Assembly: GCA_900291925.1 (NCBI GenBank)
Contig: UWYS01000022.1
Location: 124,001-188,000 of the forward strand
Direction of reading: 5' to 3'
Length of the DNA stretch: 64,000 nucleotides
From: Thecaphora thlaspeos
Taxonomy: Eukaryota; Basidiomycota; Ustilaginomycetes; Urocystidales; Glomosporiaceae
The notes beneath the pieces were generated by a model, which was not told the DNA's origin, did not search any database, and saw only the letters and a list, made by a program, of their open reading frames with translations. Every line of letters starts with the position of its first letter. The first letter of the stretch is position 1. The position numbers and the translations under genes are program-made. Shown piece after piece: positions 29,103-40,852 of the stretch.

Positions 29103-32100
29103 CTACGTTTTGCTAAGCGGTCGAATCCTCATCCACCAGGTCAACCCAAAAGCCAACACCACATTCACCACGATGAAAACGGTAAAGATTCCCCAATCTC
29201 TCCACCTCGTATCGTATCGATACCCTATACTGTCGACGTACGTCTTCCCGTACGTGTAGATGCAGTATCCACACGTTCCGTCGTTCGACACCTCTTGCAG
29301 GTACCCCGACGCCGTCTCGAGGAACGTCGATAGGTATGACTCGCAACTCTCCCCGGACGGAGCCATCACCGGCGTCAGTTGCGTGTGCGTACACGTCAGT
29401 CGAAGTGGTGAGATGACCGAAGAAACCATGGCCGAGTAGAGGTAGCGAAGTGGTGTGATGTACGTTATCCCTTGGAACGGTTGAGGCATCGAGTCCAGCG
29501 GTGCGATCACGCCGCTGTCGTCGTCGAATCGCGCCACCAGCGAGAAGAAAGAAAAAAAAGAAAGATAAAGAGCCAAGCTATGTCGGTCAGTTTCGTCGTC
29601 GTTCCCCTCATCCGTCGCACCCCAGAAAGCAACGACTCACGAAAGCGTATTGATCAGGTTCCACGTCAACGACAGCACAAAGCTCGCCGCAAACGGATTC
29701 GAACTAGCTGCACCCAGCAACACGCCCGACACGGGTCCAAACACGCCGATGCTGATCCACACGACGAGCAGCAGTCCCGCCGTATCGCCCTCGGCCACGC
29801 TGTACGTCCAGCTGCTGCAAAAGTACAGCAGCACCGCTCCCAACACGCTCATCGGGATCTCCACCCAGTGCGCAGAGACAGCCGCCGTCCACGAGTAGAT
29901 GCCGTTCCGCTCGCGCGCAAGGTACAGGTCCATGTTCTTGAAGTACGTCGCCGCAATGTCCAGCGTCATCGGCGCGATCGTCTGCACCAGCACCAGCAGG
30001 CACAGCGAAAGAGCTTGCGGCGCAACCGCCGTCTGTGGAAGCCGGAAAAAGAAGAAACTCGTAAACAGACCAAAGAAGATGTTGTTCACTAGCCTGCTTG
30101 TCTGTGCGTCTCGTACACAAAGTAAACGAGCCAACGTCGACGCAAACAAAAGGCAAGGCACTGTGGTCAGCATTGCCACCTCGCAACAGTGCTGCAAGCA
30201 AGCCTTGTGCCAACTCACCAGGTAGCTTCCATCGCGGATCTGTGATCGCCAGTAGCGGCGCGACAGCTCGACAAACTGTGTCATCCAGGAGGAGGCGAAA
30301 CGCGAGTTGGGATCGGAGCCGCCCAAATCGACGTCGGCAGCTGACGATGCGTTGAGTGCGGTGATGCGTTCCTGCAGCTTCGCGGCCTCGGGCGACGCCT
30401 TCCATCGCTCGGCGTAATCGATCTTGGAGCCTCCGACGGGCGCGACCGTCTCGATGAAGAACTCGGCCGGGTTGGCTCCGGGAGGCGATTGGACGCCCTG
30501 TCTGGCAAAGTAGTCGAGCACCATCTGTGCACCCTGACCCGTCTCGCCGGCGTAGACCGTCTTGCCACCGGGTGCCAGCAGGAGGATCTCGTCGAAAAGC
30601 GAAAACAGGTCGGACGAAGGCTGGTGGATGGTGGCCAGCACGCTGATTCCCTCGTTGCTGATCTTGCGCAGCAGCCGGACGATCTCGAACGCTCCCTGGC
30701 TATCGAGACCCGAGGTGGGCTCGTCCAGAAAGAGGAGAAAGTCCGGCTTGGCCGCCAATTCGACGCCGATCGTCACCCTCTTACGCTCCTCGACACCAAG
30801 CCCCCCGATGCCGGGGGCGCCGATGATGGCATCTCCCAACGGCTCCAGCTCCAGCAGCGTAAGGACCTCTTCGGCGTAGGCCAGCTTCTCGGCGCGCGGG
30901 ACGTGGGCAGGCTGGCGCAGCAGCGCCGAAAACTGCAGGCACTCGCGCACAGTCGAGTACGGCTCGTGGATATCGCCCTGCATCACAAAGCCCGTCCGGC
31001 GCCCGAACGAGTTGACCAGCGGCTGGCCGCCAACGAGGAAGGTCCCCTCGACGACTCCGGTCGACTTGCGCTGCGAGATGGTGTCGAGCAGCGTCGTCTT
31101 TCCCGCCCCGCTCGCGCCCATCAGAGCGGAGAGCCTGGCCGGCTGAACGTAGCCCGAGACGTCATCGAGCAGCTTGCGGTCCTTGCCCTCAACCTGGACG
31201 GTGTAGAAGACGTTCTGAAACGTGAACGGCTGTCCGGCCGAGGAGATCTTGGCGGTCGCGGCGGCAGTCGCGGCCTTCTTTTCGTCGTCGCCATCCGTCG
31301 AAGCGGGTCGCGGCGAATCCTTCTCCTTGGCGGCGGGGAGATCGGCCGCAGCCGACTCGGGATCGTCGTCGTTGCTGCTAGCCTTGGCCTGAGCCTTGAC
31401 CTTCTTGAGGGCGGGCGAGCCGCGCTTAAACACCCTGATCGAGACCGATCCACCGCCTTCGCGGATGGTCAGGTTGGAACCTAGGACCGTCATGAACGCA
31501 AAGATAAAGTAAAACGCCCAGATGATGCCGACGTTGCGCCAGACGTGGGAGACGTCGAAGCCGTACTGCCTCTCGAGATAGACGTTGCCGGGAACGGTGG
31601 TGGACCCCGGTTCGGCGCCGACGATCGAGCAGGTCTGGTACTGCGGCTGCGTGTAGCCCGGTCCGCTCGGTACAAGGTCCGACGCAAAGCAGGAGAGGAC
31701 ACGCGTCTTGAACTCGTTGCCCAACAGCGCCTCGAGCGCCCACGACGTCACGCTCGTGCGCTGCATCCATCGCGCCCAGCCCAGCATATATGGCGCGGGT
31801 AGACCGAACCCGCTCACCGTCAGCGTATACGACAGTGCCAGGGCAGAGTAACGGATGGCCGTCGTCATGTTGGGCGACCAGGCGGCGATCATCCGGAACA
31901 TCATCGCGATCGCCAGGTAGAAAGACGTGACAATAAAGAAAGTGGTGAAGAACTGTCCGGCCTCGGGACTGAGGCCGAGTAGAAAGGCGTATACCGAGCA
32001 GAACACTATTGAGTAGAGGCTGTAAAGCGGCACATCGACCGAGACCTGGCCGAGCAGCTGTGCGACCGGCGTGTAGAAGCCGCCCTTGCGGTGCTTGATG

Positions 32101-33758
32101 AGGATGTTGCGCGTGGCGAAGGAGTTGGGGACCTCGGAAAAGCCTAGGATGGTCAGGTACAAAAGGATAAAGAATAGACCGCCACAGATGCGGAAGCTTC
32201 CGGCGGCCGTGGCCGGAGGCTTGTAGAGGACGGCGCCCGTCAGGACGGCGTTGAGGATGATTGAGCCGGCCTGGGTGATGATGACGGATTTCGAGTTGAG
32301 CGTCAGCTGGATCTGGCGGCGGATGTTGGCGGCGGTCTGTTCGAAAATGTTGGCGACGTAGGGGCTGTTGAGCGGCGTGAGGATATGCTTTGCCGCTTTG
32401 ACGCTGTCATGGAGCAGCGCGGGGGCACCGCTCTTGACGTTGCGCTGCGTGTACGCCTCGACGTCATCAACCACCTTTTGGTAGTACGCGCTCCTACGGA
32501 ATGCCTCGGCCATCTCGGTGGCCGTGAGCGGCGCAGGGCCGACAAGGTCCGGACGCACGCGTCGCTCGGTCGCCGACGTGCAGCCGGTGAGGAAGTCGGG
32601 TGTCGTCGTCCGCGGGTCCTTTACGAACCACTGCGTGAAGAAGGCCTCGGCGTCCTCTGCCCTGCCGGAGAAGGCCATCTGGCCGTCGTACAGGACGACG
32701 ACCCTATCGAAGCACTCGTACATCCCCTGCGACGCCTGGTAGATCGAGACGATGTTCGACATCCCCGTGGAGCGTGATAGCTGACGAAGGATGCGGATGT
32801 AGTGGTAGGCGACGGCCGAGTCCAGGCCGCGCGTCGAATTGTCCCAGCACGCGATGGCCGGGTTGGTCGAGAGGACCTCGGTCAGCGAGACGCGCTTCCG
32901 CTCTCCGCCGCTGACTCCGCGGACCACCTCGTTGCCGACGAAGGTGCCGGCGGTGTGGGGCATTCCGAAGGCGTCGAGCAGCTTGCGCACCTGCTCATTG
33001 GCGTAGTCGCCCTTGGACTGGCTGCCGGTGAGGTTGGCCGGTGCCTTGAGCAGGTTGGCCATGCCGAGCGTATCGCGCACGCTGAGCTCGGGGAGGTGGA
33101 TGTCCTCTTCGCCGTTGAACACGATCTGTCCGGCGTAGCGCTTGGCGGCCTCCTGGGCGTTGATGTTCGAGTATCGGACCTCTCCCGCCAGGGGCCTGGC
33201 GTAGGCGGCGGTCTGATTGGAGAGCGCCTTTAGCAACGTCGAGCAGCCGGACCCGGGACGGCCGAGGATGAGGAGCATCTCGCCAGCGTCGCAGAGGCCG
33301 ACGAAGTCCTTGATGATCCAGAAGGTGGGACCTGTGTGCTTGTTTGTGAGCTTCTTGATCCACGAGACGACGTCCCACATGCGCACGAGGCTGACGGGGA
33401 GGTCCTCGACCATTTTTGCCTTTCCGCCAAAGCCCTTGACGCCGAGGGCGTTGAAGCTGACGCCGAGATGGCGCCACCGTGGGTCGGACGTGGTGGATGG
33501 AAGCGGGATCTCTGACGGCGCGAGCGGGTAGCTATCATCGTCGTCGCCGTCGTCGTCATGGGCGTCATCGTCCTTTTTGTTGTTGTTGTCGCTGTCGTGG
33601 AAGAAGAGTGATGGCGGTGAGTGTCGTTTGCCATCGTCGTTACGTCGGGCAATGTCGTCGTTGAGCTGTATCGAGGAGGTCGACGCATTGGATCGGTGAG
33701 GGACGTCCGCTTCGAGGCTTTCGCGCTCCGAGGGGGTGGCTCTGGTGGAGTGGGCCAT
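29103..33758 (-). CDS. PDR-type (ABCG) multidrug ABC transporter
   Basis: Three exons on the minus strand, 33758-30219, 30101-29641 and 29577-29103, giving 1491 residues, normal for full-size fungal PDR pumps. Order is NBD1-TMD1-NBD2-TMD2. NBD1 has the PDR-typical degenerate Walker A GRPGSGCST near 165 and signature VSGGERKRVSL near 280; NBD2 has canonical GASGAGKTTLL near 879, a variant signature GVEERKRVTIG near 984 and LFLDEPTSGLDSQ. TMD1 spans about 470-730; TMD2 follows about 1180. The second intron is 63 bp and falls in a TMD2 helix. The first intron (30218-30102) is 117 bp, a multiple of three, and has no stop. The N terminus carries a poly-Asp segment. The pump probably sits in the plasma membrane and exports hydrophobic compounds. 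A 449-bp polypurine tract lies upstream. Confidence 0.9.
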
Positions 33759-34993
33759 TGTGGCGCGGCCGCAGTGCGTTTTCAGGGTTGGTGTGGGTCG
33801 GGCTATGCGAGCGCGTGTATATATATGTGCGTGTGTGTGTGTGTGTGTGTGGTCGGTGGAAACTGCGCTAGGCGAGGTTAGCGCGTTGTTGCTTGGTGAC
33901 GTCGGAAGGCCTGGACGACACGGGCGGGCGGGCGGAGGGCCGACCTCGAGAGCAGTCCCAAGGAGAGCGTGCAGGCAGGTCGGGGCGCGAGGAAGAAGGC
34001 AGGAGGGAGAGAGGGAGGGAGGGAGGGAGAGAGGGAGAGAGGGAGAGGGGGAGAGGGGGAGAGGGAGAGGGGGAGAGGGAGAGGGGAGAGAGGGGGAGAG
34101 GGAGAGGGAGAGAGGGAGAGGGGGAGAGAGGGGAGAGGGAGAGAGGGAGAGAGGGAGAGAGGGAGAGAGGGGGAGAGGGAGAGGGAGAGAGGGGGAGGGG
34201 GAGAGGGGGAGAGGGAGAGGGAGAGAGGGAGAGGGGGAGAGAGGGAGAGAGGGAGAGGGGGAGAGGGAGAGGGGGAGAGGGAGAGGGGAGAGAGGGGGAG
34301 AGGGAGAGGGAGAGAGGGAGAGGGGGAGAGAGGGAGAGAGGGAGAGAGGGGGAGAGGGAGAGAGGGAGAGAGGGAGAGAGGGAGAGGAAGAGGGGAAGGA
34401 AGAGGAAGAGGAAGAGGAAGAGGAAGAGGAAGAGGAAGAGGAAGAGGGGTCTCTGTTATAGGCGGCGCCGACTTGGCGCAGCTGTTTAAAGTGAGTCTTA
34501 GTGGAAGAGGGAAATTACTTTGACGCCAAACAAAGCAGCGGCCGGTGTGAGAAGTCATGTGTTCTTCTTGCCAAGCGGCCACAGCGTCACGCCTCGTCTG
34601 CTTTGCGCCAGAAAAGGCCGGAGAACGCCGCATCCCTCGTCCAAGCCACCGCCAACAACCTCGCGCCACCGCCACTGTCGCCCCGGCGGCTCCCGTTCCG
34701 CCTCTGCCGGCCCTTGTTACCCCTCGCCGCCTCGATCCATCCCCGATGCATTCGTCCTGAGCAAGCGATGCGGGGCATGCGGGGGCTAATACCAAGAGAA
34801 TGTAATGTGGTCACCCGAGAGTGTGTTGCTGCGCCAAAATTCAAGCTCAGACCGGACTTGCCCGGTCGGCCACTTCGCCGGCTTTTTCTTGGCCTCTCGC
34901 GGGGTAACTTGGCTCAGGGTCCGCCTAGACGAGTGGCGAAGAAGTCGATGAGCCAATCAAATATTGTTTCATGGTTTTGTGGTCATATCGATC
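33759..34993. promoter_or_regulatory. Upstream region of the ABC transporter
   Basis: It contains a GT repeat (about 33831-33851), the polypurine tract 34001-34449 and then ordinary spacer up to the tRNA gene. No protein gene is supported; the long frames in all three plus-strand phases and one minus phase across the purine tract are artefacts of the repeat. Confidence 0.6.
34001..34449. repeat. 449-bp uninterrupted polypurine tract
   Basis: Only G and A occur on the plus strand over the whole interval, mostly GGGAGA/GAGAGG units with visible internal duplication, ending in about ten GAGGAA-type hexamers (34385-34447). It lies 243-691 bp upstream of the ABC-transporter ATG. Confidence 0.95.
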
Positions 34994-35094
34994 GGGGGTT
35001 TAGCTCAGTTGGTAGAGCGTTCGCTTAGCATCTTCTCTCCGCAAGGGCGTTGATTTGCTGTAAAAGGTCGCGTGTTCAACTCATGCAGTCTCCA
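34994..35094 (+). tRNA. tRNA-Ala (AGC), intron-containing, copy 1
   Basis: Starts GGGGGTTTAGCTCAGTTGG: acceptor strand, then D arm GCTC...GAGC, anticodon strand TTCGC, loop TTAGCA with AGC anticodon. A roughly 28-nt intron after position 37 (TCTTCTCTCC... to about 35057) precedes the 3' anticodon strand GTAAA, the T arm (GCGTG/CATGC around TTCAACT) and AGTCTCC plus discriminator A. The anticodon stem has one mismatch and the acceptor stem several G-T pairs. A T-rich Pol III terminator follows at about 35100-35112. A and B box-like segments are intact. Confidence 0.8.
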
Positions 35095-35937
35095 TCATAT
35101 TTTCTTTTTTTCCCCTCTATTTTGCCTGTTATAATTCCCAGCACAGCTCTTTCGATTGACTTTTGTCCTCACAGCGAGTGCTTTTGGACGCTGATCTTCT
35201 TTCATCGACGAGGATGATACGGAACACAACGGCTTGCCTCTTTAGAACCTTAGCGTAGACCGGTCGGCGAGAGCATGACGATGTATTCTGGACCGTGATG
35301 ACTACGATGCCTGGGAATCAAAGCACCAGGCGAACTGAAGCGATGCTCTTACCAAGTGCTTCGTCCGAACTGCGAGTACCTCGTAAATATGCTTAAGTCG
35401 TTGTCGACACACAGGGTCACTTACATTCTCTCTCCTGACTATGACATGTTTCGACGGATCGAGATTAACAACGTAGCTTTTTTAACGTCCAAGAGTTAAG
35501 CAGCACAATCAGGGATAGTCAGCAGAAAACTCCTTTCGACCAAAGAGTCTGGGCTTCCTGACATTGATATCTTCAAGAATATGACCGGTGTTACTCGTCA
35601 AAGGAGGAAGAAAGATGAGAGTAGTCTAAGGTTTACCCCGATGAGGAAGAAGGCAGTTTAGCCAAGTTCAACCAAGTCATACAAGACGCTACGATATCGA
35701 GGACGATAGAAGGCGACGGAAAACTCCGGCGCAGATGGTCACTCACGGGACACTGTTGCGGACCCGCCTGTTCTTGCTTTTGACTCCCTGTCGCCTTTCA
35801 AGAAGTCATGATTCCACGCGTTTGAAGGCATTACGTAGAAAAGCGCGAGCGAACTGGCGCGGTCACAGTCAGGAGGAGGAGCACTCTGAGGCGACTCACG
35901 ACGCTCGACGATGGGTGGGGAAGAAAAAGAAATAAAA
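35095..35937. other. AT-richer spacer between inverted tRNA genes
   Basis: 843 bp with visibly lower GC than the rest of the window. No gene, repeat or mobile-element motif recognised on either strand. Confidence 0.5.
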
Positions 35938-36038
35938 TGGAGACTGCACGAGTTGAACACGCGACCTTTCACAGTAGATCAACGCCCTTGCGGAGAGGAG
36001 ATGCTAAGCGAACGCTCTACCAACTGAGCTAAACCCCC
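35938..36038 (-). tRNA. tRNA-Ala (AGC), intron-containing, copy 2
   Basis: Inverted near-copy of the gene at 34994: same length (101 nt), same acceptor, D arm, AGC anticodon and intron position. Here the 3' anticodon strand is GTGAA, which pairs fully with TTCGC (one G-T), and the T arm is GCGTG/CGTGC. It therefore folds better than copy 1. The intron differs from copy 1 at a few bases. A TTTT terminator follows on the minus strand (about 35927-35935). Confidence 0.85.
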
Positions 36039-36346
36039 GGTCGATTCTTCACTGTCAATCAGTACTATTATATACTATTATACAAAACGGTACACGCCGA
36101 CCTAGGAGCGACAGCCTCAACGCAGGGGCCTCCGTCACAGCTCGGTCTCCGCCTTCTTTCACCATGGTCAGTGAGTTACCCCTCTCGCCTCCCACCCACC
36201 ACGACCAGCACCTCTCACCTTGGCACCATCACGACCCACGACCACGACACCTTCTCCTCTCTCGCATTGCGCAACGTCTCTGGGACATTACTCCGGCACA
36301 CAACGACCCATCTCGTCGACTCTTGCCGCTGCGGCTATCTTTCAAT

Positions 36347-36764
36347 ATGTCCGCCATGCGTCCTGTCGTGGGCACATCACTGGGTACGTGTGGTGCTGTT
36401 TGCATTTCATCTCGTCCGCTTTCAGTCCATTCCATTCGTTTCCTTTCGTTTCCTTGCCCTTTTTCCCCCATGTCATCTCATCGATCCTCATACTGAACCC
36501 CAAAAACCCTCCCTCTCTCCATCCATCGACGATGCAGCATCCTGCTGTACGGTCCTATCCATCTTCGGCGCCGTGATCCTATGCATCTTCGGTTGGGGAT
36601 TCTCTCACAATTGGCCTGCACTCATGGGTTCTACGGAAGATCCAGAGGATGGTTCCGCCGTTGGAAATGTCTGCTACATCGCCGCTTTGGTGTATGTTGG
36701 TTTCATCGTTTTCTGTACGTGTCAGGTCGGTGTTAATAGGAGGTACGAGAGGATCTCTCTATAA
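36347..36764 (+). CDS. V-ATPase subunit f, RNase-kappa-like membrane protein
   Basis: Two exons, 36347-36383 and 36538-36764, with a 154-bp GT-AG intron; 87 residues. The product has two transmembrane helices (VLSIFGAVILCIFGWGF and YIAALVYVGFIVFCTCQV) separated by a short polar loop, and ends NRRYERISL. Length, the first-helix Cys pair and the FCTCQV-x-x-NRR end match animal RNase kappa and yeast Ypr170w-b, now known as the f subunit in the Vo sector of the vacuolar proton pump. An ATG at 36164 sits directly on a GTGAGT donor-like sequence (ATGGTCAGTGAGT) but no acceptor in phase was found, so the second ATG was chosen; a 5' leader intron remains possible. Confidence 0.7.
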
Positions 36765-37168
36765 TGTGAGTATAGAGAGGCAGGGAGGTGCAATGTACAG
36801 TGAGGGAGAGATGGGATCTCTGATGTCTTCGTTGTGTCTTTCTGCATGTCGTAGGGCGTCATCGATCGTTGGATTCGCGCCAGCTTTCAATGGCTTCCTT
36901 GCAAGAGGATCAGTCGACTTCCCTTTCGCATCGCCTCGTCCATCTCAGATTCCATTCCTCTCTCTCCCCCACATGTACATACACCTTCTCGCTCGTCGAC
37001 GTCTTGCCAACAATCGAGGCAGTCTAACGAACCCACATGAAGGTCACATTCAGGTAATTACCAAGATGGCAGAAATGTCCGACTCTACGATAATGATAAT
37101 CCTTCTCTTCTCAGCCCAGCCAAACCTCACCAAGCGATAGAGAAGTAGAGTGGCGCGCCAAGGCCTCG
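36765..37168. other. Convergent 3' spacer
   Basis: Between the V-ATPase f gene and MED13. No gene supported; AT-richer than the flanking coding regions. Confidence 0.5.
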
Positions 37169-40100
37169 TCAACGGTGCAGCAAGCGGTCTACCATTTGCA
37201 CGACGGCGATGTGCCATGCCACCTTGCACCACGGGCTTGGCAGCGCATGTCTCCAGCGACTGACCACTTTTAGGTCGTTGAAGCTCTGCGCAATGTCGCG
37301 TAGTCGTCCGTCCAGCTGTGCGAGCGCATCCACCTCGACTTGTCGTCGCTGCTCGTCCGTAGTCGAGCCCGTGGCCGTTCCCAGTCCCTGCTGCATCTCG
37401 ACTTGCTCCGTCGTAGCGCCGTGAAGTTTTCGCCGCTGACGGGTCACTTTCGCCTCTTTCCGGTGCACTTGCAAGATATGGACACAGTGTACGCTCGGCA
37501 GGCCGGTGGGCGAAGTGGCTCGTCGTCCCCGTCCGTCCTCCGCTTCGTCGTCTCCCTCGCCATCGCTGCTTCCAGAGTCCTCCGACGACAGACTCAGCGT
37601 TCCGCGACGATCGCAGTGGACGAGCATCGCAGAGCGTAGCGCCAGGATCTCACCGCGTCGCTGCTCTCCATCCTCGTTGAACAGTCCCGCTGTCTCGACC
37701 TTTCCATGACCGCTACCGCGACTGGGACTGACGACCATTCGCGTCCATGGGAAGATGGCGTAGCTGGTCGATGAGGCATCGTGCACGATGCCCTGGTGCG
37801 CGTTGGGCGGCGCGACGGCCCAATCGGCGTGCGCCGGTGGGCCCGTCCGTGTTGGCAGCAGGATGGGCGCCGAGTCGGCGTCAAGGCAGGCGATCGTCAC
37901 GTCTTTGACGTGGTAGTCCGTCCCGACGATGCCGTCGGCCGTATTGAGGCCCTCGGTCGCTAGCTCGGACCACGCGCGCAGTTCTTCGATGCCCATCGGA
38001 CCGGCTCGGCAGATGACGATGTGCCAGGAGACGTTGGCGCGTCGAGCCTGCTGCAGTGCGTAATGCCAGATGGACGCTAGCTCGGCCTTGAGCGAGCCGG
38101 ACATCTTCCACACCTTGACGTTGTGTGACTGGGCACGATTGTCGATGCTGGAGACGATAGTCAACCCCGCGGCGTCGTCCTCAGCGTGGTCGTTGTGGTT
38201 GTCGCCAAAGCGGCCGCCATCCTCGCCCTCGTCGAGAGGAGTCGAGGATGGAACACCGCCATCCAGGGGACGGTCATTTGCTGTCGCCGTCGCCGCCGCT
38301 GCCCTGGGAAGCAGGTCGTAGGCGACGTGGAGGAACATGTCATCTTCGAACAGGCTCGCAGAGGGCGACAGCCACTGTGGCTCGAGTTGGCGCGGATGCA
38401 CGGTCTTGTCGCCGCAGCTGCTGTCGCTGCGGCTGGCAGCCGCGTCCGTGGGCAGGATTGAAAAGGACGGGTACTGGACGAGGGCCGTGTGGACAGTCGA
38501 TGGCTCCGGATGGAGCAGCTTCGGGACACGCCGTTCAACCACCCTATGCAGCTGGTCGTAGAGCGAAAAGACAAAATGGCGCATCCCATCGCCCGACGCG
38601 CCGAGCCCGATGCTGCCGCTCTCGCTGACAAAGTCGGGTGAGACGGGACACACCAAGAAGCGGCCGGACGCTTCGCCGCCGAGTTCCTGCAGCATCGAGC
38701 GGAGCTCGTGTTCCAGCCTCGTCAGGCCGCGGTAGCCGCTCTGGCGGCAGGCGTCCGACTCGGCTCTCTGGACGAGGTAGAGGACGGCGTGCCTTCCTTC
38801 CTTGAGGTACTCCTGGATATGGCTGGCAATCGAGCCGATCGTGTCGAGCCAGACGTCGCACGGCAGCTTGTCGAGGTAGCTGGAGAGGCCGACGTCTGTC
38901 TCCTCGCCCAGCGCCAGCACCGCTTTAGGCGCAGCATTGTGAGAGCCGAGGCCGAACGTCTCAAAAGCGCGCCCCACCCGACCGAGCCAGGCGTGCACCT
39001 GCTCCTGCCGCTCGCGCGAAGTGGGGAGCTGCAGCACCTTGACGATGCACTCCTTCCGTCCGCCCACCGCCTGAAGGTTGAGCTTGTCCCAGAACGGCAG
39101 CGCCGTCGGGACTGCTTCGATGACGGAGCCTTGTGTGCCGACCGCTATCCGGGGAGGGTCGAGGACGTGTATCAGACGAGCCGTGGCGGCAGTGTCGGAC
39201 GAGGTTCTGTCCGAAGACATCGGGGCAAGCTTGTCCACGCCCGCGCCGAGGAAATCTTGCAGCGTCGGCCCGGGTGTAGCCGAACCCCGCTGCTGCACTG
39301 TCGCCACTTCCACAGAGGGGGCATCGCCCGCTGCTGATACAACCAGCGATGAGAAGGAGGGCATCAGGTCGAGGACATCGCTCGAACCAAGCTTGCCCCG
39401 GGTTAAGCGTGGCCCTGCGTCTCCGCCGCCCAAGCGAGCCTTCCCTGGCGCGCTAAGTCCGCGACGACTGGGACTGAAGGTGGCGCGGAAGGTTGCATTC
39501 TCCACGAGCCACGTCGCAAGCGTGGTCAGCTCTTCGGCAGAGTGGCCTCGGCAGCTGCAGAGAGGACCTCTTCTCCGTTGACGTTCCGAGGCCGCCGTAG
39601 CGTCGACGCCTGGCAGGGCGCCGGTATGCGTCGAGGTGGCAGAAATGCCAGTCCATGGGAGATGCTGATGTAAACGGTGTGCCACCGTAGCTCGCTGCAA
39701 GAGCTTGAGGTTTTGGACGGCCATCTGCGTCGCTGCAGCCTCCTCATCGCTCCCGCTATCGCTGTCGTCGTCGCTGTCGACGTCGTCATCGTCGTCTGAG
39801 CTAGAATCGTTGTCGCTGTGGTCGCTGGCAGCGCGGTAGCTCTTGGCGTCGACGCAATCGATCTGTGGGCTGCTTAAGGCCGCTGCCGCTGCTGCCTCAC
39901 GCCCCCGACGCGCGCCCGAGACAAATGGCAGCTTGAATCGGCTTATTCGAAGCTGGCGCAGCTCCTCCTTCGTCCTCGTCTGCTTCGCCGCGGCAGCGCC
40001 ATCAGTCGTCGACCGACCAACAGAACCGGGTCCGCCTGCAGCAGAAGATGCCTTCGCCGGCGACGAATGACGCGCCTGGCCAGCTTGATTTTTGCTCACT

Positions 40101-40821
40101 TCCGCCTTCTGTCGCGAGTTGCCGGCGGACTGCGTGGTGACAGTAGCAGAGGCGGAAGAGAGGCTGCGGCTGCCCTTAAGACCGTGCCTGTCCGCCGCGC
40201 TTCCACCACCGCTGCCAGGCGAGCTGCCGAATTTGCCGAGCTGGCCATACTTGCGATGGAGGTCGAGCGGCTGTCCACGGTGCTGCCAGCCGAGCCGGCG
40301 CTGCTGCAGCTCCCTGTGCTGCTGCTGCTGCGTCAGGGGGAGGAAGGCGATCGGGACGAGTGGAGGCGCTTTGCTGGTGATGCCGCCGACCGGCTCGACG
40401 GAGGTGGTACCATTGCCGATCTGCGGTCCGATGGCCTGCAAGACGGCGTCGTTAGCGGCCGACCGCATCCCGACCAAGCCCTGGTACGTCGCGGGCTCGA
40501 CGACAGCTCCGCCGACGTCAACGATCAGGCCGCTTCCGTCGCGGTACATGTGGCTGGTGCTCGATCCGCCTTCGATAGCAATGACCGAAGGATGCATTTC
40601 GTCGTCGGGCGAAAAGGGCGTCCGTGGGGTCTTGGCCATGCTGTTGCCGAATGCCGGCGAGTTCGACATGATTGAGCATGGCGTGCAACCCGGAAGCGAC
40701 GGTATGTCGGTGAAGGAGCCCATGCTCGACCCGCCGTCGCGCGGCGTGTCGTGCATGCCCGCGCCGGCGAGCTCTCCTTGAGACGGCCGTGGAATGTCCA
40801 CGGCAGGTATGGTGGTGGCCA

Positions 40822-40852
<31 letters not shown>

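Noticed and set aside
33736..34795. Several long frames with Glu/Arg/Gly or Pro/Leu/Ser repeats
   Set aside because: All are products of the polypurine tract; no single frame is favoured and there is no flanking protein sequence.
34994..36038. CRISPR-like or transposon terminal inverted repeat
   Set aside because: The inverted units fold as tRNA genes with Pol III terminators; no transposase or target duplication was seen.
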